From Stenotrophomonas rhizophila (lineage in GTDB: Bacteria; Pseudomonadota; Gammaproteobacteria; Xanthomonadales; Xanthomonadaceae): a stretch of 64,000 nucleotides of DNA. The position numbers and the translations under genes are program-made. The notes under the pieces are model-generated. The model ran no database searches, had not been told where the DNA came from, and saw only the letters and a list, made by a program, of their open reading frames with translations. Positions 47,780 through 58,258 of the stretch are shown here, one piece after another. The DNA is taken from the NCBI RefSeq assembly GCF_003651185.1, contig NZ_RCDC01000004.1, forward strand, positions 141,831 to 205,830, given 5' to 3'. Every line of letters starts with the position of its first letter. Position 1 is the first letter of the stretch.

Positions 47780-48783
47780 TGCGGGTCTTCCTGCAGTACG
47801 GGAACGCGTGGGCGGGTGCCCGGGGGATGGGTGGCGGTGATCTTCACCGCGTTGAAGCCGTTGGCGACGCCGAACTCGCCGGTGAACACCGGCACGTTTT
47901 CCACGCACACCGGCACCTGCTTGGGCAGCTCGATGGGCAGCACGTCGCCGATCTTCAGCTTGGTCAGGTCGCGCAGGCTCATGCGTTTGGTGGCCAGGAC
48001 GGTGGAGAGCGTGACCTCGGCGATGTTGAGTTGCTCGCGCAGCATCACGCCCCAGCTGGCGTCGCGGTCGTTGCGGTCGCTCTGGATGCCCGCGTCAAGC
48101 AGCTCACGGATCGGCTCGAGCATCGAGTAGGGCAGGGTGACGTGGATGTCGCCGCCACCCCCGTCAAGCTCGACATGCAGGCGGCACACCACCACGTACT
48201 CGCGCGGCGTCACGATGTTGGCGAAGTGCGGATTGATCTCGGAGTTGATGTACTCCAGCTCCACATCCATCACCGGCGCCCAGGCTTCCTGCAGATCGGC
48301 GAAGGTCTGCTTGAGCAGCAGGTGAATCACGCGCATCTCGGTGGCGGTGAACTCGCGGCCTTCGATGCGGGTCGGGTAGCGCCCATCACCGCCGAAGAAG
48401 TTGTCCACGATCGCGAACACCAGCGTCGGCTCGAACACGATCAGCCCGGTCCCGCGCAGGGGCTTGAAGCGGATCAGGTTGAGGTTGGTCGGCACGTACA
48501 GCGAGTGCATGTAGTCGTTGAACTTGATCAGCTCGATGCCCCGCACGGAGAGCTCGGCCGAGCGGCGGATCAGGTTGAACAGGCCGATGCGCCACAGGCG
48601 CGCGAAGCGCTCATTGACCATTTCCAGGGTCGGCATGCGGCCGCGGATGATGCGGTCCTGACTGGCGAAATCGTACGAGCGCGCCTCGCCGGGCGTGGGC
48701 GCATCGATGTCGGTCTCGACCGCACCGGAGTCCACGCCATGCAGCAGGGCATCGATCTCGTCCTGGGAAAGCAGGTCATTCAT
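47776..48783 (-). CDS. fliM: Flagellar motor switch protein FliM
   Basis: The 335-residue protein starts with the CheY-phosphate binding motif LLSQDEIDALLHGV. The middle CheC-like domain (LFNLIRRSAELSV, GTGLIVFEPTLVFAIVDNFFGGDGRYPTRIEGREFTATE) and the C-terminal SpoA domain are complete. FliM couples CheY signals to motor reversal. It is followed directly by fliN and preceded by fliL with an 8-base gap. Confidence 0.97.
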   Translation of the reverse strand: MNDLLSQDEIDALLHGVDSGAVETDIDAPTPGEARSYDFASQDRIIRGRMPTLEMVNERFARLWRIGLFNLIRRSAELSVRGIELIKFNDYMHSLYVPTNLNLIRFKPLRGTGLIVFEPTLVFAIVDNFFGGDGRYPTRIEGREFTATEMRVIHLLLKQTFADLQEAWAPVMDVELEYINSEINPHFANIVTPREYVVVCRLHVELDGGGGDIHVTLPYSMLEPIRELLDAGIQSDRNDRDASWGVMLREQLNIAEVTLSTVLATKRMSLRDLTKLKIGDVLPIELPKQVPVCVENVPVFTGEFGVANGFNAVKITATHPPGTRPRVPVLQEDPQ

Positions 48784-48791
48784 GGTCGCCC

Positions 48792-49310
48792 TTACTGGGT
48801 CACGAAACTGGTGAACAGCAATTCGTCGGCACCGGGCTTGCCGGTCTCGGCCTTGAGCAGCTTCTGCACTTCAGCCAGCGAGCTGGCCTGCAGGCGCTCT
48901 TTGCCGGCGCGGTCGGCGATGTCGCTCGGCTCGACCTGGGAGAACAGCATCAGCAGCTTGGCGCGGATGGCCGGCGCATGCAGCTTGATCGCCTCCATCG
49001 CGGCCGGGTCGCGGCTCATCAGCTGCACTTCGACCTGCAGGTAGCGCGGGCCGTCGAAGCTGCTGTTGAGGTTGACCACGAACGGTGGCTCAAGGCCGAA
49101 GTACTGGGCCGGGGCAGGCACCGCGGATTTGCTGGCGGCCGGCTTGGCGGCCTTGTCATCGTGCTTGGACTGGGTGAAGTACCAGACCCCGCCGCCGGCG
49201 GCGCCAGCGGCGAGCACCGCGACCAGGGCGGTGACCAGGAGCGGACTGCGCGGCTTGGCGGTCTTGTCCTTGTCGGCGGATTTCTTGGTTTTATCGGCGG
49301 CTGCGGCCAC
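48792..49310 (-). CDS. fliL: Flagellar basal body-associated protein FliL
   Basis: The start is a GTG at 49310 with GGAG 9 bases upstream and a sigma-54 promoter about 35 bases upstream. The 172-residue protein has a lysine-rich cytoplasmic end, one membrane helix (LLVTALVAVLAAGAAGGGVWYF) and a periplasmic domain ending in LLFTSFVTQ. FliL surrounds stators and supports motor torque. It leads the fliLMNOPQR operon. Confidence 0.95.
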   Translation of the reverse strand: MAAAADKTKKSADKDKTAKPRSPLLVTALVAVLAAGAAGGGVWYFTQSKHDDKAAKPAASKSAVPAPAQYFGLEPPFVVNLNSSFDGPRYLQVEVQLMSRDPAAMEAIKLHAPAIRAKLLMLFSQVEPSDIADRAGKERLQASSLAEVQKLLKAETGKPGADELLFTSFVTQ

Positions 49311-49344
49311 GAGGGGAAGCTCCAGAGGATTGCTTCCTGCCTAC

Positions 49345-49361
49345 ATGCAAAGGTCGTGCCT
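49345..49361 (-). promoter_or_regulatory. Predicted sigma-54 promoter for fliLMNOPQR
   Basis: On the minus strand AGGCAC-GACCT-TTGCA: GG (-24) and GC (-12) lie 10 bases apart and both elements nearly match the consensus TGGCAC-N5-TTGCA. Confidence 0.75.
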
Positions 49362-49392
49362 GAATGCTGAAGATGACGCGTGTCGGGTTTCT

Positions 49393-49418
49393 GGCGGCGC
49401 GGTTGGGCCCGCGCCGCC
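49393..49418 (-). terminator. Hairpin after fliK
   Basis: GGCGGCGCGG (49393-49402) pairs with CCGCGCCGCC (49409-49418), 9 bases past the fliK stop on the minus strand. No T-tract follows, so termination may be partial. Confidence 0.5.
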
Positions 49419-49426
49419 GCGTGCGA

Positions 49427-50593
49427 TCACGCGTAGGCGTCGACCAGGCCGCGCTGGCGGATCAACTGCGAAGGCGACAGCGTGGTGTCGGCCAGCGCCG
49501 GTTCTCCGTCGTCGCCGTTCATTCCGCCGCGGCCATCGCCACGTCCGCCATCGGGCGCGTTCTGCTCGTGGCCTACATCGGCATTGCCAAGCTGGAAGCC
49601 CTGCTCGCCAAGCAGGTCGCGCAGGCGCGGCAGGCTGCTTTCCAGTGCATGGCGCACGTCGGCGTGGGCGCTGGTGAAGGTCGCATGGACCTTGTCGCCG
49701 TCCAGCTGCAGGCGCACCTCGATCGGACCGAGGTCGTTCGGGGTGATCTTGATGTGGGCGTGGCCGATCTTCTGGTCCGCCAGCCAACCGACGCGCGCGC
49801 CGACGGCATCGTCGAAATCCTCACCCCCCAGGTGCGGGGTGGCGGTAGGTGAGCCGGTGAACAGGCTCGCCACCGTGGGCTTGGCCTCGGTCATGCCCTG
49901 CAGCGCATGCAGCAGCGGGCTGGCAGGGGCATCGGGGCCGTCGTTGGTGGCCGCGTTCAAGGCGTCCGTGAAGGTCTTGAGCAGCGGGGCATCGTCGGCC
50001 GGCGCGGCGTCGGTGGCCAAGGCGGGCAGGGCGATGCTGCCGTCGGTGGATGGCGCGGCGGCCAGCGCCGGGGTGGTGGTGTTGGCGTCCGGGGCTGCGG
50101 TGGCCAAGGCCGGCTGGGCCGCATTGGCGCCCGCGGCGGCGCCGGTCGCCACGGGTGTGACGGGCGTGACCGGCGGGGGCGCCGGTACCGGCAGACCGTT
50201 CAATGCCAGCCCGGCCAGCCCCAGCGGTGGCCATGCGGCTTCGGTGTCGTCGGCCGGTTCGGCGGCCGGCTTCTCCGCCGTGGCCGGTGCTGTGGCAGTG
50301 GCATCGGTGGTGGCGACCTTGTCGTCGGCCTTCTTGGCGCCGGGCGTGGAGGGGCGCGTCGCTGCGTCCTTGTCCTGGCCGGGCGGAGTGGTGGTAGTGG
50401 TGGTGCTCTTGGCCGCATCGCGGCTGCTGCCCGACCTGCGCGGCGTGTCGTTGCGCGGTGCCTCATTGCCCGGCTTGAGCAGCGCGTCAAAGTCCCGACG
50501 GTCGTTGCCTTGGGTACTGTCCGGGCGCGGGCTGGACGCGCTGCCGCCCGTATTCTGTGCGGACGCGGCGCCGCCGAGCAGGGCGGGGGGCAT
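49427..50593 (-). CDS. fliK: Flagellar hook-length control protein FliK
   Basis: The ATG at 50593 overlaps the fliJ stop by one base (TGATG); a GTG codon lies just before it. The 388-residue protein has a long, low-complexity first two thirds rich in A, P, T and D, then the conserved C-terminal hook-length domain (IGHAHIKITPNDLGPIEVRLQLDGDKVHATFTSAHADVRHALESSLPRLRDLL). FliK measures hook length and triggers the FlhB switch. It is the last gene of the fliEFGHIJK operon. Confidence 0.94.
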   Translation of the reverse strand: MPPALLGGAASAQNTGGSASSPRPDSTQGNDRRDFDALLKPGNEAPRNDTPRRSGSSRDAAKSTTTTTTPPGQDKDAATRPSTPGAKKADDKVATTDATATAPATAEKPAAEPADDTEAAWPPLGLAGLALNGLPVPAPPPVTPVTPVATGAAAGANAAQPALATAAPDANTTTPALAAAPSTDGSIALPALATDAAPADDAPLLKTFTDALNAATNDGPDAPASPLLHALQGMTEAKPTVASLFTGSPTATPHLGGEDFDDAVGARVGWLADQKIGHAHIKITPNDLGPIEVRLQLDGDKVHATFTSAHADVRHALESSLPRLRDLLGEQGFQLGNADVGHEQNAPDGGRGDGRGGMNGDDGEPALADTTLSPSQLIRQRGLVDAYA

Positions 50594-51051
50594 CACGCGG
50601 TGCCTCCGTTCTCGCCCTCGTCGCGCTGCGCCTGGCGCGAGCGGCGGGCGCCGAGGTCGTCCATCTCGCGCTGGTCGCGGCGGTCGGTGACCACCTTCTC
50701 CTGCGCGCGGTAGCTGGCGGCGAGCTGTTCCAGCACCTGCTTGTCACGGCTGGCCAGCAACAGGCGGGCGCGCTCGGCGTCCACCTTCTCGCGGTTGTTG
50801 TCCACGGTCTGGCGCTGCTGGGCGACCGCACTGTCCAGGCGATCCAGGAAGGCGCGGCGGTTCATCAGCTGAGCCGGGCTGGTGGCCGACATCTGGGCAC
50901 CGGCGTACTCCTCGGCATAACGGCGCAGCTCATCCAGGCGCGACACATGCGTGTCGAGCGCACGCTGGCGCTCGGCCAGGTCGCGGGCGACCTCGTCTTC
51001 GTGGTCCTGGGCTCGTTTCAGCAAGGGGTCGAAGCGCTTGGATTGGATCAT
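50593..51051 (-). CDS. fliJ: Flagellar export chaperone FliJ
   Basis: The 152-residue protein is almost entirely helical and charged (VARDLAERQRALDTHVSRLDELRRYAEEY, then LLLASRDKQVLEQLAASYRAQEKVVTDRRDQREMDD), as expected for the two-helix coiled coil of FliJ. It sits in the FliI hexamer and links it to FlhA. It begins 3 bases after the fliI stop. Confidence 0.92.
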   Translation of the reverse strand: MIQSKRFDPLLKRAQDHEDEVARDLAERQRALDTHVSRLDELRRYAEEYAGAQMSATSPAQLMNRRAFLDRLDSAVAQQRQTVDNNREKVDAERARLLLASRDKQVLEQLAASYRAQEKVVTDRRDQREMDDLGARRSRQAQRDEGENGGTA

Positions 51052-51054
51052 GGC

Positions 51055-52434
51055 TTAACTCTCTGGTTCCACCAGCCGCTTGAGGGCGGCCTGACTGTGC
51101 GGCAGGTCGGCGGCTTTGCCGACGTCCTGGCCGAGGAATTCAACAATGTCCGACCAGCGCTCCAGCGCCTCGTCGGTCGCCGGGTCGTTGCCGCGCTGAT
51201 ACGCACCGATCGCGATCAGGTCGCGGTTGGACGAATACGCCGAGACCAGCCGCTTGAGCTTGCGGATGCGCAGCCGCCACGGCTCGTCGGCGATTTCCGT
51301 GACCACGCGGCTGACCGAGGATTCCACGTCGATGGCCGGGTACAGACCGCTGTCGGCGACGCGGCGCGAGAGCAGGATGTGGCCGTCAAGAATCGCGCGT
51401 GCGGCATCGGCGATCGGATCCTGCGGATCATCGCCTTCGGTCAGCACGGTGTAGAACGCGGTGATCGAGCCGCGGCCCTTGGCACCGTTGCCGGCGCGCT
51501 CGACCAGGGCCGGCAGCTTGGCGAACACGGACGGCGGATAGCCGCGCGTGGTCGGCGGCTCACCGACCGACAGGCCGATTTCGCGCTGGGCCTGCGCGAA
51601 GCGGGTCAGCGAATCCATCAGCAGCAGGACGTTCAAGCCCTGGTCGCGGAACCACTCGGCGATCGCGGTCGCGCGGTAGGCACCGTGCAGGCGGGCCAAG
51701 GGCGGGCGGTCCGCCGGGCTGGCCACCACCACGGCGCGGCGCAGGCCTTCTTCGCCCAGCGTGCTTTCCACGAAATCGCGGACTTCGCGGCCACGCTCGC
51801 CGATCAGGCCGACCACGATGACATCGGCGGCGGTGTAGCGGGTCATCATGCCCAGCAGGGTCGATTTACCGACACCGGAGCCTGCGAACAGGCCGACACG
51901 TTGGCCACGGCCGATCGGCAGCAGGGCGTTGATCGCGCGCACGCCCACGTCCAGCGGCTGGGTGATCGGCTCGCGTGCGAGCGGGTTGATCGAGACGCCG
52001 GCCATGCCGACGGTACCTTCGGCGCGGATCGGGCCCTTGCCATCCAGCGGCACGCCGTCGCTGTCGATCACGCGCCCGAGCAGGCCTTCGCCCACTTCCA
52101 CACCGCCCCGGCCGAGCGAGGGCACCACCCGCGCATTGGGCAGCAGGCCGTGCAGTTCGGCGCTGGGCATCAGGTAGGTGCGTTCGCCGGCGAAGCCGAC
52201 CACTTCGGCATCGACCCAGCCACCGTCGGCCACTTCGACCTTGCAGCTGGCGCCCATCGGCGCTTCACAGCCGACTGCTTCCAGCGTCAGGCCGACCGCA
52301 CGGCGCAGCACGCCTTCGCGGATCAGGCCGCGGCCATGGGCGGTGTCCGGGCGGATGTTGTCCAGCCGCGAAGCCAGCCGCAGGTTGCGTGCGGCAGTCC
52401 AATCGGCGGGCGGGGGCAGGGTCTCGGTGTTCAT
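51055..52434 (-). CDS. fliI: Flagellum-specific ATPase FliI
   Basis: The 459-residue protein is an F1-beta-like ATPase with Walker A FAGSGVGKSTLLG, Walker B NVLLLMDSLTRFAQAQREI, and the FliI signature GEPPTTRGYPPSVF. It energises export of flagellar substrates together with FliH and FliJ. Its start overlaps fliH by 4 bases. Confidence 0.97.
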   Translation of the reverse strand: MNTETLPPPADWTAARNLRLASRLDNIRPDTAHGRGLIREGVLRRAVGLTLEAVGCEAPMGASCKVEVADGGWVDAEVVGFAGERTYLMPSAELHGLLPNARVVPSLGRGGVEVGEGLLGRVIDSDGVPLDGKGPIRAEGTVGMAGVSINPLAREPITQPLDVGVRAINALLPIGRGQRVGLFAGSGVGKSTLLGMMTRYTAADVIVVGLIGERGREVRDFVESTLGEEGLRRAVVVASPADRPPLARLHGAYRATAIAEWFRDQGLNVLLLMDSLTRFAQAQREIGLSVGEPPTTRGYPPSVFAKLPALVERAGNGAKGRGSITAFYTVLTEGDDPQDPIADAARAILDGHILLSRRVADSGLYPAIDVESSVSRVVTEIADEPWRLRIRKLKRLVSAYSSNRDLIAIGAYQRGNDPATDEALERWSDIVEFLGQDVGKAADLPHSQAALKRLVEPES

Positions 52435-53066
52435 GGGGTGGTTCCGGCTTTGCGGATGACCGCATCCAGGGCGCCGCGCAGGCGAGCGTCGAGCGTGCCG
52501 TCGATGCGCACGGCCTCGGCATGCACGCGCAGGTCGCCGCGGCTCAGGCTCAGATCCGGCGTCAGGCGCTGGTTCGGGGCCAGGTTGAGCACCGGCGCCA
52601 GCGCAGCGATGTCGTCCGGATGCAGGCGGACTTCCACGTCGCGGCTCGCGCCACCGACGGCATCCAGGGCCTCGTTGACCAGCTGCGCCAGCAGTTCCGG
52701 TTCGGCCTCGTAGGCACGCCCGACCAGGTTGCCGGCCACCCGCACCGCCAGTTCGCCCAGTGCGGCGACCACCTCGTTCTCCAGCCGCACCAGTGGCCGG
52801 CTGAAGTTGTCCAGGATGCCTTCGATCTGGGCGATCAGCCGGCGCACTTCCGCTTGGCCCTGGGCCAGGCCTTCGGCGTGACCGTGATCAAAGCCGTCTT
52901 TCTCGGCGCTGTCCTGGATCGCCTGGATTTCTTCCAGGGTCGGCAGCTGCAGCAGCGGTTCCGGCTCGTGGTCCGGATCCGGTTCAGTGAGTTCGAACTG
53001 CTGTTCCGGCGGCGGCTCGGGCACCGCCAGCAGGTCCGGGGCAAGCCAGCGCACGGCGTTGTTCAC
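52431..53066 (-). CDS. fliH: Flagellar export ATPase regulator FliH
   Basis: The start is a GTG at 53066 overlapping the fliG stop by 4 bases. The 211-residue protein has an acidic, proline-rich N-terminus (PEPPPEQQFELTEPDPDHEPEP), a helical middle with glycine-spaced repeats (GFDHGHAEGLAQGQAEV) typical of FliH, and the C-terminal FliI-binding domain. It holds FliI in the cytoplasm and links it to FliN. Confidence 0.94.
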   Translation of the reverse strand: MNNAVRWLAPDLLAVPEPPPEQQFELTEPDPDHEPEPLLQLPTLEEIQAIQDSAEKDGFDHGHAEGLAQGQAEVRRLIAQIEGILDNFSRPLVRLENEVVAALGELAVRVAGNLVGRAYEAEPELLAQLVNEALDAVGGASRDVEVRLHPDDIAALAPVLNLAPNQRLTPDLSLSRGDLRVHAEAVRIDGTLDARLRGALDAVIRKAGTTP

Positions 53067-54070
53067 AGCATGGCCTCCGCGTTGCCGCCAATAGTGACGG
53101 TGCCTTCATCGGCCATCCGCTTGACGATCGCCAGGATCTCGCGCTGCGCCACTTCCACATCGGACAGGCGCACCGGGCCGCGGGCCTCCATGTCTTCGAG
53201 CAGGATTTCAGCGGCACGCTGGGACATGTTGCGGGTGATCTTGTCGCGCACCTTGATGTCGGCGCCGCGCAGGGCCAGGCCGAGGCGCTCACCGCTGACT
53301 TCGCGCAGCACCAGCTGCAGTTCGCGGTCGTCCAGGTCCACCAGATCGTCGAACACGAACATCAGGTCCTGGATGCGGCCGCTCAGCGGGGCATCGATGC
53401 GGGCGATCTCACCGAGGATTGCCTGGTCCTGGCCGCTGTCCATGAAGTTCAGGATATTGGCCGCACACTGCACGCCGCCCACGTTGGACGACTTCAGGTT
53501 CTGGTTGCCGGCGAACTGGCGCTCCATGATCTCGTTGAGCTCATTGAGCGCGTTCGGCGGAATGCCATCCAGCGTGGCGATACGCAGCAGCACGTCCACG
53601 CGGGTGCGTTCGGGCAACAGCTTGAGCGCGTCGGCGGCCTGGTCGGTTTCCAGGTGGGCCATCACGATGGCGATGATCTGCGGGTGCTCGTTGCGCACCA
53701 GGTCAGCCACGGCACGCGGATCCATCCACTTCAGCGCGTCCAGGCCGGTGGTGTTGCGCCCCAGCAGGATGCGGTCGATCAGGCTGCCGGCTTTTTCGGT
53801 GCCCAGCGCCTGCACCAGCATGTTGCGGATGTAGTCGTCCGAGCCCACGCCCAGCGAGGTCTTGGAGCCCAGCTCGCTGCCGAACTGGTCCATGACCCGC
53901 TCGACCTGCTCGCGGGTGATGTCGGTCATGGTTGCCATGGCGATGCCGATCTTCTGGACTTCCTTGGGCTCCATGTGGCGCAGCACTTCGGCCGCGTCCA
54001 GTTCACCCAGCGAAAGCAGCAGGACGGCGGCGCGCTGAACGCCGGTCAGCGGGGGAGGTGCATCAATCAT
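53063..54070 (-). CDS. fliG: Flagellar motor switch protein FliG
   Basis: The 335-residue protein has all three FliG domains; motifs include VRNEHPQIIAIVMAHL (EHPQ motif), NVGGVQCAANILNFMD and the charged torque helix region GRIQDLMFVFDDLVDLDDRELQLVLREV. It touches the stator (here MotC) and mounts on FliF. It overlaps fliF by 8 bases. Confidence 0.97.
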   Translation of the reverse strand: MIDAPPPLTGVQRAAVLLLSLGELDAAEVLRHMEPKEVQKIGIAMATMTDITREQVERVMDQFGSELGSKTSLGVGSDDYIRNMLVQALGTEKAGSLIDRILLGRNTTGLDALKWMDPRAVADLVRNEHPQIIAIVMAHLETDQAADALKLLPERTRVDVLLRIATLDGIPPNALNELNEIMERQFAGNQNLKSSNVGGVQCAANILNFMDSGQDQAILGEIARIDAPLSGRIQDLMFVFDDLVDLDDRELQLVLREVSGERLGLALRGADIKVRDKITRNMSQRAAEILLEDMEARGPVRLSDVEVAQREILAIVKRMADEGTVTIGGNAEAML

Positions 54071-55703
54071 TGGCCACCCAGCCCTTGACCACCTGGGCCA
54101 CGCGCTTGGAATCGGTCTTTACAGCTTCACGCGCCATGCGCAGTCGTTCCTCGTAAGAGTCCACCGGCAGCGCCAGCGGTTCATGTCCGGCCGCGTGCAG
54201 GCGCTCGCTGCCGATCGCCGGCAGCCCTTCGCCATCGTCGACCAACTGCACATCGGCACTATGGGGTTCCAGCTCGTCATCGTTGGACTTGGGCTGGCCG
54301 GTGATCGAGCGCAGCGCCGGGCGCAGCACACCGAACACCAGGGCCAGCACCACGATCGCGCCGAGCAGCAGGCGCAATGCGTCCTGCACCTGCGGCAACT
54401 CCCACCACTTCGGCCCTTCGACCGGAGTGACTTCGCGCACGAACGGGGCATTCATGACCGAGACCGTGTCGCCACGCTCGGCATCGAAGCCGACCGCCTG
54501 CTTGACCAGCGCTTCGATGCGGGTCAGCTCGGCCGCCGAGAGGGCCTGGTCGGCCATCTTGCCGTTGGCACCGGCGCGCGGCACGTTGTCCACCAGTACC
54601 GCCACCGAGACGCGCTTGATGCGGCCGGCCGGCTGGCGGGTGTGCTGCAGGGTGCGGTCCAGCTCGTAGTTGCGGGTCGCGTTCTTGGAGGATTCCGTCG
54701 GCGCCTGCGCCGTGGCCGGCGCGGCCGCCGGGCCGGGCGGGGTATTGCTGGCCGCGCCGGGCACGCCCTGCGGGCCGGGCACGTTGCTGCTGTTTTCGCT
54801 CATCTGCTCGCTGCGCAGCTTCTGCGGCTCGCCGTTGTAGAGCTCACGGGCTTCTTCCATCACCGAGAAGTCCATGTCCACGCTGACTTCCGGGTTGACG
54901 CGGCCGGGACCGGTCATCGGCTCGAGCAGCTCGCGGATGCGCTGGTTGAACGAGGTTTCCTGGCGGCGCACCTGCTCGAACTGCGCGGCGTTCATGGCCG
55001 CTTCGCTGTTCGGGTCGGAGACGCTGAGCATGCGCCCGCTCTGGTCGACCACGGTGACGCGCTCGGGCGCCAGGTCCGGAATGCTGGCCGCGACCATGTG
55101 CACGATCGCATCGATCTGGCCGCGTTCAAGCTGCTGGCCACCGCGCAGCTCCAGCACCACCGAGGCGCTGGCCACGTCACGCTGGCGGGTGAAGGCGCTG
55201 GGCTTGGGAATGGCCAGATGCACGCGCGAATCGCGGACCGGGCGCAGCGTGTTGATGGTGCGCGAAAGCTCGGTTTCCAGCGAGTGCTGGTAGCGGGCGT
55301 TTTCCATGAACTGGCTGACGCCGAAGCCGGGGTCACGCTCCATCAGTTCAAAGCCCAGGCGGCCGCTGTCGGTCAGGCCGGAGCCGGCCAGCTTCAGGCG
55401 GGCATCGTGCAGGTTCTTTTCCGGCACGGTGATGCCGCCGGTGGCGGGATCCAGCTGGAAGGGAATCTGTGCCGCGCGCAGCAGGTCGGTGGCCTCGGCC
55501 GTGGCCTTCTGGTCCAGACCGGTGTACAGCGGCACCATGCCCGGCTTCTGCGACCAGAAGAACACGAACAGCCCTGCCGCCACGGCCACGGCGATCATCG
55601 CCATCAGGCCGAGCCGACGGGTGATCTGCAGGCTTTGCAGCCGGTCGAACCACTGCCCAGCCTTTTCGGTGTTCAGCGATTCTTTGGAGAGCGACAGGGC
55701 CAT
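54063..55703 (-). CDS. fliF: Flagellar MS-ring protein FliF
   Basis: The 546-residue protein has two membrane helices (LGLMAMIAVAVAAGLFVFFW near 32-51, and a second near 440-460, LLLGAIVVLALVFGVLRPAL), ring-building motifs (PLYTGLDQKATAEATDLLRAAQIPFQ, SRVHLAIPKPSAF), and the C-terminal FliG-binding helix (RMAREAVKTDSKRVAQVVKGWV). It forms the base on which the motor is built. It follows fliE by 12 bases. Confidence 0.97.
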   Translation of the reverse strand: MALSLSKESLNTEKAGQWFDRLQSLQITRRLGLMAMIAVAVAAGLFVFFWSQKPGMVPLYTGLDQKATAEATDLLRAAQIPFQLDPATGGITVPEKNLHDARLKLAGSGLTDSGRLGFELMERDPGFGVSQFMENARYQHSLETELSRTINTLRPVRDSRVHLAIPKPSAFTRQRDVASASVVLELRGGQQLERGQIDAIVHMVAASIPDLAPERVTVVDQSGRMLSVSDPNSEAAMNAAQFEQVRRQETSFNQRIRELLEPMTGPGRVNPEVSVDMDFSVMEEARELYNGEPQKLRSEQMSENSSNVPGPQGVPGAASNTPPGPAAAPATAQAPTESSKNATRNYELDRTLQHTRQPAGRIKRVSVAVLVDNVPRAGANGKMADQALSAAELTRIEALVKQAVGFDAERGDTVSVMNAPFVREVTPVEGPKWWELPQVQDALRLLLGAIVVLALVFGVLRPALRSITGQPKSNDDELEPHSADVQLVDDGEGLPAIGSERLHAAGHEPLALPVDSYEERLRMAREAVKTDSKRVAQVVKGWVAND

Positions 55704-55715
55704 GCGTTTCTATCC

Positions 55716-56078
55716 TTACAGCGGCATGTTCATCACGTCCTGATAAGCCTGGACGAGACGGTTACGGACTTCCACGGTGGCGCGGAAGGCGATCTGGGAC
55801 TGCTGCGAGGCGACCATGACCTTGGCCAGGTCCGCACCGGGTTCACCCAGTTCGAAGGACTTGGCCAGGGCGCCGGATTTCTGTTGCGCATCGTTGACGC
55901 CGGCGATGGCGCCCCGCAGGGTTTCGGTGAAGCTGGGGCCCTGGATCTCCTGGGGGGATACCAGGCCCTGGATGGCATTGCTGCGCGGCACCTCCGTCAG
56001 CGGGCTGACGGTGGGCTGGCCCATCTGGGTCTGGAAGGTGCGGATCTGAGAAAGGATCGAGGTGACGGAGTGCGACAT
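55716..56078 (-). CDS. fliE: Flagellar hook-basal body protein FliE
   Basis: The 120-residue protein ends with the conserved FliE helix (VMVASQQSQIAFRATVEVRNRLVQAYQDVMNMPL) and has the matching internal SFTETLRGAIAGVNDAQQ. FliE joins the MS ring to the rod. It is the first gene of the fliEFGHIJK operon, with a sigma-54 promoter about 43 bases upstream. Confidence 0.96.
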   Translation of the reverse strand: MSHSVTSILSQIRTFQTQMGQPTVSPLTEVPRSNAIQGLVSPQEIQGPSFTETLRGAIAGVNDAQQKSGALAKSFELGEPGADLAKVMVASQQSQIAFRATVEVRNRLVQAYQDVMNMPL

Positions 56079-56120
56079 CTGGAACGTTCCGAAGCAGGGG
56101 TGGGTTACACGGAAATACGT

Positions 56121-56136
56121 TGCAAGTGCTGTGCCG
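56121..56136 (-). promoter_or_regulatory. Predicted sigma-54 promoter for fliEFGHIJK
   Basis: On the minus strand CGGCAC-AGCAC-TTGCA: the GG and GC of the -24 and -12 elements are 10 bases apart. The match to TGGCAC-N5-TTGCA is one base short of perfect. Confidence 0.8.
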
Positions 56137-56323
56137 AAACGGATGAGTGGTTCAGTTTTGTAGGGGTGGCGCGGGTTTGCGTATTCAGCGGCGCCTGCAG
56201 GCGCGGCCGTGATGTTCGTGAGGCGCCGGGGAGCGGCCGAGCGGCGGTGTGACGCGCTGGCGTGCCGGAGAGTCGACGCCGGAAAACCGGCGGAGGTTGC
56301 GCGATACGTGCGAGCAGAACCAC

Positions 56324-56348
56324 AAAAAAGCCCGGGACATGCCCGGGC
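56324..56348 (-). terminator. Rho-independent terminator of the rpoN2-vemR-fleQ operon
   Basis: GCCCGGG (56330-56336) pairs with CCCGGGC (56342-56348); on the minus strand the stem is followed by TTTTTT. It lies 26 bases past the fleQ stop. Confidence 0.88.
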
Positions 56349-56373
56349 GTCTGGTTTCCATGTGTTGATCGGC

Positions 56374-57866
<1,493 letters not shown>

Positions 57867-57870
<4 letters not shown>

Positions 57871-58244
57871 GATCCGTTCCCCTTCAGGCCTTCCAGGATC
57901 GGCATCACTTCCTGGATGTAGGACAGCTTGCTGACGAAGTTGTCGGCCCCGGCGCGCAGGGCATGCTCGCGGTGTTCGGCGTCATCGAAGTGGCTGGCGA
58001 TGACGATGTACGGCGCGTCATCCTGGGATTTGATCAGGCGGGTCGCCTGCAGGCCGCCCATCTCCGGCATGGCCAGATCCATCAGCACCACCTTCGGGCG
58101 CAGCGACTCGGAGCGTTCGATCGCTTCCAGGCCATTGGCGGCGCTGCCGATCACATCGAGCCAATCGACTTTGCGGAAGTGGCGCATGGCGGCGTTGATG
58201 AAACCTTCGTGGTCGTCGACCAGCAGGACGGTGAGCTTGTTCAT
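57867..58244 (-). CDS. vemR: Receiver-only response regulator VemR
   Basis: The ATG at 58244 is preferred: AAGGAA lies 9 bases upstream, against 1 base for the ATG at 58253. The 125-residue protein is a lone receiver domain with DD at 10-11 and phospho-acceptor Asp56 in [12 protein letters not shown], with Lys in FVSKLS. In Xanthomonas, VemR is encoded between rpoN2 and fleQ and affects motility, exopolysaccharide and virulence; the same order here supports the name. No cognate kinase gene is adjacent. Confidence 0.88.
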
Positions 58245-58258
58245 GTCTTCCATTTCCT

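Noticed and set aside
49291..49298. GCCGATAA on the minus strand, like a FliA -10
   Set aside because: It lies inside the first codons of fliL, has no -35 at the right distance, and a good sigma-54 promoter already serves fliL.
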